From the NCBI RefSeq assembly GCF_018130385.1, contig NZ_JAFCLU010000004.1, positions 124,001 through 188,000 of the forward strand: DNA of 64,000 nucleotides. The letters are read 5' to 3'. The translations under genes were made by a program, and so were the position numbers. Below the pieces are notes generated by a model that was given only the letters and a program-made list of their open reading frames with translations, made no database searches and was not told the DNA's origin. How positions within the stretch are numbered: position 1 is the stretch's first letter; every line of letters begins with the position of its first letter. Positions 8,685 through 17,600 of this stretch are shown piece after piece. The stretch comes from Bradyrhizobium sp. AUGA SZCCT0283 (GTDB lineage Bacteria > Pseudomonadota > Alphaproteobacteria > Rhizobiales > Xanthobacteraceae).

Positions 8685-9155
8685 ATGAAGGTCACGCAGC
8701 ATCTATGGTTCGCGAAGGACATGGAGGCCGCGATCGGTTTCTACACCTCGCTGGTCCGCGGCTCATCGGTCCACTGGGTTTCGTCCCTGCCTGCCGAGAG
8801 CCCGAGTGGTCCCGCGGGCAGCGTCAAGATCGCGGCCTTCAGCCTCGGCGACCAGCGCTACATGGCGATTGAGGCTGGCCCCCTCGACCCGTTCAACCAC
8901 AGCTTTTCGATCATGGTCGAATGCGACACGCAGGCCGAGATCGACCGCTTGTGGGATGCCTTGAAGGAGGGCGGCAGGATCGAGCAATGCGGTTGGCTGG
9001 CTGATCGCTGGGGCCTCTCATGGCAGATCGCGCCCAGGCGGCTCGGTGAATTGATGAACGATCCCGACCGTGACAAGGCCAGACGCGTCGCGGAGGCCAT
9101 GCTGAAGATGGTCAAGTTCAATATTGCAGAACTGGAGGCCGCGGCGAGGGGGTAG
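8685..9155 (+). CDS. VOC-fold (PhnB/3-demethylubiquinone methyltransferase-like) protein
   Basis: 156 residues. The ATG at 8685 follows GAAGGAG at good spacing. The sequence MKVTQHLWFAKDMEAAIGFYTSL is the opening of PhnB-like VOC proteins, and later WDALKEGGRIEQCGWLADRWGLSWQ and a helical tail fit the same family. These are small dimeric beta-alpha-beta proteins, often of unknown enzyme activity; some are metal-dependent. It is preceded by a perfect GC palindrome (CGGCCGCGCGCGCGGCCG near 8644-8661). It stands alone, so no pathway is suggested. Confidence 0.8.
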   Translation: MKVTQHLWFAKDMEAAIGFYTSLVRGSSVHWVSSLPAESPSGPAGSVKIAAFSLGDQRYMAIEAGPLDPFNHSFSIMVECDTQAEIDRLWDALKEGGRIEQCGWLADRWGLSWQIAPRRLGELMNDPDRDKARRVAEAMLKMVKFNIAELEAAARG

Positions 9156-9402
9156 AGCGGAACGCCGGGCGCGCTGCAACGCCGCAAGGCGAGAGGAAGA
9201 GTGGGTCGCGCGCTGCACGGCGCCGGGGCTGAAGGGGGACCGCGCAGCGCGTCGACCGTATGGGAGCGTCATGGCGTGACCAGACGTCCCACATTCCCTT
9301 GAGAATGCGATTGTGTCCTTCGACAATTAATAGTTGTGGATGGGATTGTCAATTTTCCTCGTTATATTTCACCAGAAATTGCGACTGCCGGATTGGCAGG
9401 AT

Positions 9403-10851
9403 TCAGGCCGCATGTGCTGATTTTCGCAGCACGTCGGCGGCTATTTTGAGGTCCTGGACGAAGCGCTGGTATTCGCGCGCCTTGGCGTCTGCGTCCGGCA
9501 ATCGCAACAGATAGGACGGGTGCACCGTCACCAGCGCCCTGGTTCCGTCGTCGAGATCAATCAGGCGGCCGCGGTTCTTGTTGATCGGCGTAATTTTCCC
9601 GAACACGCTTTGCGCCGCGGTGGCGCCCATGGCCACGACCAGATCTGGTTTGATCGCAGCCAGTTCCCGTTCGTACCATTGCCGGCACGCCTTGATCTCC
9701 GGCGTGTTCGGCTTCTGGTGCAGGCGAATCTTGCCGCGCGGCACAAACTTGAAATGCTTGACCGCATTGGTGACGTAGACTGTGCTGCGGTCGATCCCGG
9801 CTTCTTCCAGCGCGCGATCGAGCATCTGCCCCGCGGGCCCGACGAACGGTTTGCCGGCGAGGTCTTCCTTGTCGCCGGGCTGCTCGCCGACCAGTATGAT
9901 CCGCGCGGTTTGCGGCCCTTCGCCGAACACGGTCTGGGTGGCATCTTTCCATAACGGGCAGGCGCGGCAACCCGCGGCTTCCTCACGCAGCGTTTCGAGA
10001 TCGTCGTCGTCGTGGTTGCGGGCCATGTCTTGGACCTTGGCTGGTTCCAGCCGTTTTTGCGATTTGTGCGGTTCAATCGCCGCATTCGCGATCATCGCGC
10101 TCGCGGTGCGTTCGGCGCTTTCGATCAGCGGTTTAATCAATGAGGCCTCCGGCAGGTTCCGCCAATACTTTTTCGGCATTTCGTTCTGCATCGCCGTCAC
10201 TTTCAGCCGGGCGGGATTGAAGATGCTGGCGTAGTAGCGCCGCCAGGTTTCCTCCAGGCGGTCGGTGGTCGGGGCTTCGGATTTGCTGACCCCCGGCGTG
10301 ATCGAGACGGCATGGCCGTCCCAATGCGCGCAGACGTCCGGCGTCAGGATCGACCAGGGCATGTCGGCGAAGCGGCGCGCAAAGAACGGCGCGGCCAGTT
10401 CGACGATATGATGCTCCGGCTCGAACCAGGCGACGAAGTGGGAGTTCTGTTCGCGGCCGACTTCGCGGAAGCGGACAAAGGCGTGCATCTTGTGCTCGTC
10501 GCGGCGCACGGCCTTCGCCATGGCGGCGACCTCGGCCACGTCAGGATCGGTCGCGATGTCGAGCAGATCGTGGTTTTGCCGCAACCGCCACAGCAGGCGA
10601 TAGAGCAGGGCGAACCGCTCGGGGTTGCGGTGCAGGATCGCAGCCTCCGCCAGTTCAACGAACTTGGCGGGTACGTTGAACGTGCCGGGTGGCGGCTCGA
10701 GCGGCGGCGCCGTCGGTTCGAACAGTTCGGGCGCATCATCAGCGACGCGCCAGCTCACGTCGGAGGGTTTTACATCATTTAGAGCCAGTGCGCGGGCGGC
10801 TTTGCGCCAGCCGTCGAAATCGGTTTCGTTGTCGAGGGTGATGTGGTGCAT
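9403..10851 (-). CDS. UdgX-type uracil-DNA glycosylase with N-terminal DUF4130 domain
   Basis: 482 residues, two domains. The N-terminal half (MHHITLDNETDFDGWR to about residue 230) matches the DUF4130/TIGR03915 family. The C-terminal half is a family-4-like uracil-DNA glycosylase with CRACPLW, GEQPGDKEDLAGKPFVGPAG and VHPSYLLR. It contains VKHFKFVPRGKIRLHQKP, the UdgX loop in which a histidine (here about residue 378) forms a covalent bond with the abasic site after uracil removal. CRACPLW supplies part of the Fe-S ligands. The start at 10851 is chosen because upstream codons belong to an intergenic repeat. It lies behind the radical SAM gene on the same strand, across that repeat. Confidence 0.88.
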   Translation of the reverse strand: MHHITLDNETDFDGWRKAARALALNDVKPSDVSWRVADDAPELFEPTAPPLEPPPGTFNVPAKFVELAEAAILHRNPERFALLYRLLWRLRQNHDLLDIATDPDVAEVAAMAKAVRRDEHKMHAFVRFREVGREQNSHFVAWFEPEHHIVELAAPFFARRFADMPWSILTPDVCAHWDGHAVSITPGVSKSEAPTTDRLEETWRRYYASIFNPARLKVTAMQNEMPKKYWRNLPEASLIKPLIESAERTASAMIANAAIEPHKSQKRLEPAKVQDMARNHDDDDLETLREEAAGCRACPLWKDATQTVFGEGPQTARIILVGEQPGDKEDLAGKPFVGPAGQMLDRALEEAGIDRSTVYVTNAVKHFKFVPRGKIRLHQKPNTPEIKACRQWYERELAAIKPDLVVAMGATAAQSVFGKITPINKNRGRLIDLDDGTRALVTVHPSYLLRLPDADAKAREYQRFVQDLKIAADVLRKSAHAA

Positions 10852-10864
10852 TTCTCTCCTCCTC

Positions 10865-10973
10865 GTCATTGCGAGCGAAGCGAAGCAATCCATTTCTCCA
10901 CTTGTTGAGGCATGGATTGCTTCGTCGCTTCGCTCCCTTGCGCAAACGCTTCGCGTTTGTCGCAGGCAATGAC
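10865..10973. repeat. Palindromic repeat, 'gtcattgc' family
   Basis: An inverted repeat bounded by GTCATTGCGAGCGAAGCGAA and its complement-like GCAATGAC end, containing CAATCC/GGATTG arms and an internal GCGAAGCG-type hairpin. Related copies are at 41000-41116 and 47741-47846. This copy fills most of the 131-base gap between the rSAM and UdgX genes. Confidence 0.75.
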
Positions 10974-10982
10974 GCTGTGCGT

Positions 10983-12221
10983 TTAGAAACCAAATCCCAA
11001 TTGTGTCGCCTTCGGCTTGAACCGCTCCTTCAGCCCTGCGCCATCGAGCAGATGCAATGATGGCCGGTGATCGCTGAGCACGATGAACGGCAGCGCCTTC
11101 TTCTGCGGGATATGCAGCCGCGCCAGGTCGGCCAGCCGGATCGAGGTCAGGCGGCGCGTGGCAATGATGCGGTCGACCGCCTTGGTGCCGAACCCCGGCA
11201 CCCGCAACAGATCCTCGCGGCTGGCGGTCGCGACATCGAGCGGGAAGCGGTCGCGGTGGCGCAGCGCCCAGGCCAGTTTCGGATCGATGTCGAGCGGCAG
11301 CATGCCGGCGGCCTCCTCGACGATCTCGCCAGCGTCAAAACCGTAAAACCGCATCAGCCAGTCAGCCTGGTAGAGCCGGTGCTCGCGAAGGAGCGGCGGG
11401 GGAACAAGCGGCAACGCGCGGCTGGCGTCCGGGATCGGGCTGAAGGCCGAATAATAGACGCGCTTGAGCCGGTAGGAGCCGTAGAGATTGGCGCTGGTGT
11501 CGAGGATGGTTTTGTCGCTGGCCGCATCTGCGCCGATGATCATCTGCGTGCTCTGGCCGGCGGGCGCAAAGCGCGGCGGCTTTGTTTGCGTGGCGGTCTG
11601 GTTGTTCTCCTGCGCCTCATCGAGCTTCAACCGCAGCCGGCCCATGGTGCGGCGGATCGCGCGCATGTCCTTTTCCGGCGCGAATTTCGCCAGACTGTTC
11701 TCCAGCGGCATCTCGATGTTGATGGAAAGACGATCGGCATATTTGCCGGCTTCCGCAATCAGCGCGTCATCGGCCTCCGGAATGGTTTTCAGATGAATGT
11801 AGCCGCGGAAGTGATGCTCCTCGCGCAGTTTGCGTGCGACAGAAACCACTTGCTCCATGGTGTAGTCGGCGCTGCGGATGATGCCCGAGGAGAGAAACAA
11901 TCCCTCGATGTAATTGCGGCGATAGAAGTCGATCGTCAGCTTCACCACCTCGTCGACCGTGAAGCGCGCCCGCGGCACGTTCGAAGAAGTGCGGTTGACG
12001 CAATATAAGCAATCGTAATTGCAGGCGTTGGTGAGCAGCACCTTCAACAGCGAGATGCAGCGTCCGTCCGGCGCGTAGGAATGGCAGATGCCCATGCCCG
12101 GCGCGGTCGAGCCGAGGCCCTTGCCGTCGCTGGAATCCCGCTTTTCGGTGCCCGAGGACGCGCAGGAAGCATCGTATTTCGCCGCATCCGCCAGGATTTC
12201 CAGCTTACGTTGCACGTCCAT
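10983..12221 (-). CDS. Putative DNA modification/repair radical SAM protein
   Basis: 412 residues. CNYDCLYC places the three cysteines of the SAM-binding [4Fe-4S] cluster at about residues 67, 71 and 74. A TIM-barrel-like region follows (LFLSSGIIRSADYTMEQV, LHLKTIPEA-like strand, LSINIEMPLENS). The C-terminus has a helix-hairpin-helix (REDLLRVPGFGTKAVDRIIATR), a DNA-binding fold. This combination is the TIGR03916 family, known to co-occur with the DUF4130/UDG genes; its reaction is not established. The start MDVQRKLEIL at 12221 follows AAAGGGATT. It is divergent from imuA and shares a LexA-box region with it. Confidence 0.87.
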   Translation of the reverse strand: MDVQRKLEILADAAKYDASCASSGTEKRDSSDGKGLGSTAPGMGICHSYAPDGRCISLLKVLLTNACNYDCLYCVNRTSSNVPRARFTVDEVVKLTIDFYRRNYIEGLFLSSGIIRSADYTMEQVVSVARKLREEHHFRGYIHLKTIPEADDALIAEAGKYADRLSINIEMPLENSLAKFAPEKDMRAIRRTMGRLRLKLDEAQENNQTATQTKPPRFAPAGQSTQMIIGADAASDKTILDTSANLYGSYRLKRVYYSAFSPIPDASRALPLVPPPLLREHRLYQADWLMRFYGFDAGEIVEEAAGMLPLDIDPKLAWALRHRDRFPLDVATASREDLLRVPGFGTKAVDRIIATRRLTSIRLADLARLHIPQKKALPFIVLSDHRPSLHLLDGAGLKERFKPKATQLGFGF

Positions 12222-12271
12222 CGTTGAATCCCTTTGATTCCATTCATGAATCGCCAAAGCGTTGATCCCGA

Positions 12272-12300
12272 TTGACTCTGCCGGGGCGGTTAGCTTTATA
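12272..12300 (+). promoter_or_regulatory. Candidate sigma-70 promoter of imuA
   Basis: TTGACT (12272-12277), 17-base spacer, TTTATA (12295-12300), placed just before the LexA box and 85 bases before the imuA ATG. LexA bound at 12304-12318 would cover the expected transcription start. Confidence 0.55.
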
Positions 12301-12303
12301 TTA

Positions 12304-12318
12304 GAACATATCATGAAC
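12304..12318. promoter_or_regulatory. LexA box (SOS operator)
   Basis: GAAC-ATATCAT-GAAC exactly matches the alphaproteobacterial LexA consensus GAAC-N7-GAAC. It lies 66 bases before imuA and 82 bases before the rSAM start, in the only control region between the two divergent repair operons, so it could repress both. Confidence 0.85.
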
Positions 12319-12384
12319 AAATGAGCCAGCCGCGGGTTCACTAGGAAAAAGCGGTAAAGGCCAAAATTCCCAGAGGAGCGGCGC

Positions 12385-13179
12385 ATGAGCACCGCACGCA
12401 CAAGCACGCTTGCGAATTTGCGCGGGCGCATCGAGCGGCTCGAGACGCATGGCGATGCGCATGACCTCAACAAGGTCGCGCTCGGCCATGCGGCAGCGGA
12501 TGCTGTGCTGTGCGGCGGCCTTGCGGTCGCAGCGGTGCATGAAGTGTTCGCCGAGGGCCATCAGAGCGCGGCGGCAACCGGCTTCATCGCAGGACTCGCG
12601 GGAAGGGTATCGCCGCGCCGGCCGCTGGTCTGGGTGCGGCAGGATTTTTCGGAAATTGAAGCGGGCGCGCTGTCGATGAGCGGGCTGTGCGAGTTGGGCC
12701 TCGATCCGCGGCTGCTCGTGACCGTGCGCGCGCTGGACACCGACGCCGCGTTGCGGACCGCCGCCGATGCGCTGGCCTGCGATGCGCTCGGCACCGTCGT
12801 GCTGGAAGTCTGGGGGCAGGCCCGCCAGCTCGATCTCGTCGCCAGCCGCAAGCTCACCCTGGCCGCGGCAGCCTCCGGCGTCACCGCCTTGCTGCTACGG
12901 ATGGCGGCGGAGCCGCGGCCCTCGACCGCTGAGACCCGATGGATCGTGCGCGCGGCGCATTCGCCGCCTTCCGTACCTTGGAGCGCGTGGGGCGCGCCCG
13001 TCTTCGACGCGCAACTGGTTCGTAACCGTCATGGCCCGGTCGGCCGTTGGATCATGGAATGGAAATGTGATGAGTGCCTATTCAGCGAACCGGCGTCGTA
13101 TCCTCAGCCTGTGGCTGCCACGCCTGCCCATCGACCGCATCCAGCGCAAGCTTACACAGGACGGCGTCGCGCTGGGTGA
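12385..13179 (+). CDS. imuA: ImuA, RecA-like SOS mutasome protein
   Basis: 264 residues. It opens with TLANLRGRIERLE and contains VHEVFAEGHQSAAATGF, PLVWVRQDFSE, LGLDPRLLVTVRA and CDALGTVVLEVWG, the pattern of ImuA (SulA-like, RecA-fold without a full Walker A). ImuA works with ImuB and DnaE2 in damage-induced mutagenic translesion synthesis. It is first in the cassette, directly downstream of the LexA box. Its last 110 bases overlap imuB in another frame, so the C-terminal ~35 residues, proline- and arginine-rich, may be poorly conserved. Confidence 0.9.
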   Translation: MSTARTSTLANLRGRIERLETHGDAHDLNKVALGHAAADAVLCGGLAVAAVHEVFAEGHQSAAATGFIAGLAGRVSPRRPLVWVRQDFSEIEAGALSMSGLCELGLDPRLLVTVRALDTDAALRTAADALACDALGTVVLEVWGQARQLDLVASRKLTLAAAASGVTALLLRMAAEPRPSTAETRWIVRAAHSPPSVPWSAWGAPVFDAQLVRNRHGPVGRWIMEWKCDECLFSEPASYPQPVAATPAHRPHPAQAYTGRRRAG

Positions 13180-14662
13180 TACTCCCAGCGTCGTCGTCGC
13201 CAAGCAAAACAACGCGCTGCTGATTTACGCCCTCGACGATCTGGCCGTGCATTCCGGCCTCTCGATCGGCCTGCCGCTCGCCAATGCCCGCGCGATCTGC
13301 CCGGAGTTGACGGTGTTCGATGCCGACGAGGCCGCCGACCGCAAGACGCTCGAAGATATCGCCGACTGGTGCGACCGCTTCACCCCCTTGGTGGCGCTCG
13401 ATCCGCCGCATGGGCTCTATCTCGACATCACCGGTTGCGCCCATCTGTTCGGCGGCGAGCGCGCGCTGCTGCAGATCGTATGCGGCGCGCTTACACGGCG
13501 CGGCTTTGCCGTCAGCGCGGCGATTGCCTCGACCGCGATCTGCGCCCGGACGCTGACGCGGCAGGCCTCCGGAAAAATCATTGCCGATGGCGAGGAGGCG
13601 GAGGCTGTCGGTCCGCTGCCGGTCTCCGCGCTCGGCGCCAACGATGCTATCACCGGCGGCTTGCGCCGCGCCGGCCTGAAAACCATCGGCGACGTCGCCT
13701 CGCGCGGTCGCCACGAAATCACGGCGCGGTTCGGCGCCGGCTTCACGACGCTGTTGGAGCAGGCGCTGGGGCAGGGCGATGCGCCGATCAGTCCCCGAAA
13801 GCCGCTGCCGGATTACATCGTCGAAAAACGCTTTCCCGAACCGGTTGTCACTGACACCGTGATCGCGATGAACCTGTCCGCGCTCGCTCAAATGCTGGTC
13901 ACGGCGATGGGCAAGCAAGGCAAGGGCGCGCGGCGGCTGGAAGCAAGTTTTTTCCGCACCGACGGCGCGGTACGCACGATCTCGGTCGATACCGGACGCC
14001 CGGTGACGAGAGCAGAGGTGATCGACCGCCTGTTTCGCGAGCGGCTCGATGCGCTCAACGATCCCCTCGATCCCGGCTTCGGCTTCGATCTGATCAGGTT
14101 GTCCGCCAGCCGTACCGAAATCGTGGTGCAGCAGCAGCGCGATCTCGATGCCAACGTGCATGACAATGACGAACTGGGCGCACTGATCGACCGCATCGCC
14201 GCGCGCATCGGGGGAAAGCGCGTCGTCGTGCATCTGCCGCAGGATACCCACATCCCTGAAAGCGCCGTGTTGGCAGTAACAGCGCAGCATCATCTGGCGG
14301 CCGCCGCGCAGGCCGCCTGGCCCGAACGCATCGAAAGCGAGCCGCCGTTACGTCCGCTGCGGCTGTTCGACAGACCGGAGCCCATCAAGGTGCCGTTCGC
14401 CACCGTGCCCGACGGCCCGCCGCATCAGTTCACTTGGCGGCGCGTGACGCATGCGGTGGTGCGGGTGGAGGGGCCCGAACGCATCGCCATGGAATGGTGG
14501 AAGCAAAACGGCGACAACCCGACGCGGGATTATTTCCGCATCGAGGATGAGGCGGGCTTGCGCTTCTGGATCTTTCGCGACGGGCTCTATGAAAGCGAAC
14601 TGGCCGACGAAGAAGGCGAGCCCGCCTCGGTCAGATGGTTCGTGCACGGGCTGTTCGCATGA
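13070..14662 (+). CDS. imuB: ImuB, catalytically inactive Y-family polymerase-like protein
   Basis: 530 residues. The start MSAYSANRRRILSLWLPRLPIDR at 13070 matches the family; the frame is open further upstream only as an antiphase overlap with imuA. The Y-family palm is recognisable (LYLDITGCAHLFGG, LPVSALGANDAITGGLRRAGLKTIGDVA thumb/HhH region), but the N-terminal catalytic Asp pair is replaced by LWLPRLPID, as in other ImuB proteins. ImuB is the hub that bridges DnaE2, ImuA and the beta clamp. The stop overlaps the dnaE2 start (ATGA). Confidence 0.92.
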   Translation: MSAYSANRRRILSLWLPRLPIDRIQRKLTQDGVALGDTPSVVVAKQNNALLIYALDDLAVHSGLSIGLPLANARAICPELTVFDADEAADRKTLEDIADWCDRFTPLVALDPPHGLYLDITGCAHLFGGERALLQIVCGALTRRGFAVSAAIASTAICARTLTRQASGKIIADGEEAEAVGPLPVSALGANDAITGGLRRAGLKTIGDVASRGRHEITARFGAGFTTLLEQALGQGDAPISPRKPLPDYIVEKRFPEPVVTDTVIAMNLSALAQMLVTAMGKQGKGARRLEASFFRTDGAVRTISVDTGRPVTRAEVIDRLFRERLDALNDPLDPGFGFDLIRLSASRTEIVVQQQRDLDANVHDNDELGALIDRIAARIGGKRVVVHLPQDTHIPESAVLAVTAQHHLAAAAQAAWPERIESEPPLRPLRLFDRPEPIKVPFATVPDGPPHQFTWRRVTHAVVRVEGPERIAMEWWKQNGDNPTRDYFRIEDEAGLRFWIFRDGLYESELADEEGEPASVRWFVHGLFA

Positions 14663-17600
14663 AAAGCCCCGTAAACATTTCCGGTTATGCCGAGATCGGT
14701 ATCACCACCAATTTCTCGTTCCTGCGCGGCGGCTCCGATCCGCGCGCCTATGTGCATCAGGCAAGCCGGCTCGGCATTCCCGCGATCGGCATCGCCGATC
14801 ACAACACGCTGGCCGGCGTGGTGCGCGCGTACAAGGAACTCGATAATCCCGAGGTCAAGCACAAGCCAAAGCTCCTGATCGGCACGCGCATCGTCTTCAT
14901 CGACGGCACCCCTGATATCCTGGTCTATCCGCGCGACCGCGCCGCTTACGGCCGCCTCTGCCAATTGCTGACCCGCGGCAAGCGCGGCGACGACATCACG
15001 CGGATCGAAAAGGGCGAATGCCATCTGAGGTTTGAGGACCTGCTGGAATTTGCCGAAGGCCAGCTTCTGGTGCTGGCGCTGCCGCATCGTTTGGACACGG
15101 CGGAGGCGCAAACAATTCTGGCGCGTCTGAAGAACAGCCGCGCCGATGGCGTCTGGCTCGCTGCGAGCCTGCTCTATCGTGGCGACGACAAACGCCGGCT
15201 GGCGCGGCTGCATCGTCTGGCGCTCGCCGCCAAAGTGCCGCTGCTGGCGACCAACGAGGTGCTGTATCACCATCCCGCGCGCCGCCCGCTGCAGGACGTG
15301 CTCACCTGTATCAGGGAAAAGACCACCATCGACGCCATCGGCAGGCGGTTGGAAGCCAATGCCGAGCGATACCTGAAGCCGGCCCGCGAAATGGCGCGGC
15401 TGTTTCGCGACCTGCCGGAAGCCATCGCGGAAACCATGCGCTTTGCCGGTCGCATCAGCTTTTCGCTCGACCAGCTCAAATACCAATATCCGGACGAGCC
15501 GGTGCCGCCGGGCAAAACCGCGCAGCAGCATCTCGAAGACCTGACGTGGGCCGGTGTCGAGAAGTATTTCGGCGGTGAGATCTCTGACACGCTGCGCGCC
15601 ACCTTGCGGAAAGAACTCGCGCTGATCGCCGAGCTCAAATACGCGCATTATTTTCTCACCGTGCACGACATCGTTCATTACGCGCGCCGCCAGAATATTC
15701 TCTGCCAGGGGCGGGGGTCGGCGGCGAACTCGGCGGTCTGCTATGTGCTCGGCATCACCTCGGTCGACCCGACCAAGGTCGATTTGCTGTTCGAGCGCTT
15801 CATCTCCAAGGAGCGGCTGGAGCCGCCCGACATCGACGTCGATTTCGAACATTCGCGGCGCGAGGAGGTGATGCAATATGTCTATCGTCGCTACGGCCGC
15901 CACCGCGCCGCCATCATCGCGACCGTCATCCATTATCGTCCGCGCAGTGCGATCCGCGATGTCGGCAAGGCGCTGGGGCTGACGGAAGACGTCACCGCGG
16001 CGCTCGCCGACACGGTGTGGGGAAGTTGGGGCAAGGGCCTCAACGAGATGCAGGTTCGTCAGGCAGGGCTCGATCCACAGAATGCGATGGTCGAACTCGC
16101 GGTCGAACTCGCCACCGAGCTGATCGAATTTCCGCGCCATCTGTCGCAGCATGTCGGCGGCTATGTGCTGACCCAGGACCGGCTCGACACCTATGTGCCG
16201 ATCGGCAATGCGGCGATGGACGACCGCACCTTCATCGAATGGGACAAGGACGACGTCGATGCGCTTCATATGATGAAGGTCGACGTACTGGCGCTGGGCA
16301 TGCTGACCTGCATCCGCAAATGTTTTGATCTCATCGCCGATCACAAGGGCGAGCGCTGGGAGCTGGCGACCGTCCCGCAGGACGACAAGCCGGTCTACGA
16401 CATGCTGTGCCGCGGTGAATCGCTCGGCGTGTTCCAGGTCGAAAGTCGCGCGCAGATGAACATGCTGCCGCGTCTGAAGCCACGCACCTTCTACGATCTC
16501 GTCATTGAAGTGGCGATCGTGCGTCCCGGCCCGATCCAGGGCGATATGGTGCACCCTTATTTGCGGCGGCGGAACGGCGTCGAGAAGCAAAGCTACCCGT
16601 CGCCGTCGCCCGAGCACGGTCCGCCGGATGAATTGTACAAGGTGCTGCACAAGACGCTCGGCGTGCCGCTGTTCCAGGAACAGGCGATGCGGATCGCCAT
16701 CGAGGCCGCAAAGTTCACGTCCGAGGAGGCCAACGGGCTGCGCCGTTCGATGGCGACCTTTCGCAACGTCGGCACCATCGGCAAGTTCGAGGACAAGATG
16801 ATCGGCAACATGATCGCGCGCGGCTACGATCCCGAATTTGCCCAAAACTGTTTTGAGCAGATCAAGGGCTTTGGCTCCTACGGTTTTCCGGAAAGCCACG
16901 CCGCCAGCTTCGCCCAGCTCGTCTATATCTCGTCATGGCTGAAGCATTATCACCCGGACGCCTTCTGCTGCGGCTTGCTCAATTCTCAGCCGATGGGCTT
17001 CTACGCACCCGCACAGATCGTTGGCGACGCCCGCACCAACGACGTCGAGGTGCGCGAGATCGATGTGTCCTACAGCTTTGCGCAGAACACGCTGGAGCAG
17101 GGGAGTGGGAAATATTGTGCCGTCCGTCTCGGCTTCCGCCAGATCGACGGGTTTAGCTGGGTTGATGAGGATGAGGAGCGGTTGAAACGAGTTCAACTGT
17201 CATTCCGGGGCGCGCCTCTTGGCGCGAACCCGGAATCCATTTCTCCACGCGTATGCGGCTCAATGGATTCCGGGTTCTCGCTTCGCGAGCCCCGGAATGA
17301 CGTGCCGGACTGGGCCGACCGCATCGTCGCCGCCCGAAACCGCCGTCCCTTCACCTCGCTCGAAGACTTCGCCCGCGACACCGGCCTGCCGAAGCGCGCG
17401 CTGATCCTGCTGGCGGACGCCGATGCCTTCCGCTCCATCGGGCTCGACCGCCGCGCGGCACTCTGGGCGGTGCGGCGGCTGCCCGACGACGTGCCGGTGC
17501 CGCTGTTCGAAGCCGCCGTCGCCCGCGAGCAGCCCGACGAGAATGCAAAGCCGTTGCCGCTGATGCCGCTGCCGGAGCAGGTGGTCGCCGATTACCAGAC

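Noticed and set aside
8450..8872. Forward frame MKPHEGRQYGPSLF... overlapping the VOC gene
   Set aside because: No family resemblance; the VOC gene has the ribosome binding site and conserved sequence.
10852..10893. N-terminal extension of the UdgX gene (MDCFASLAMTRRR)
   Set aside because: These codons come from the palindromic repeat; the family begins at MHHITLDN.
14587..16899. Long reverse open frame of 770 codons opposite dnaE2
   Set aside because: It is the antisense of a strongly recognised gene, has no family resemblance and is explained by high GC codon bias.
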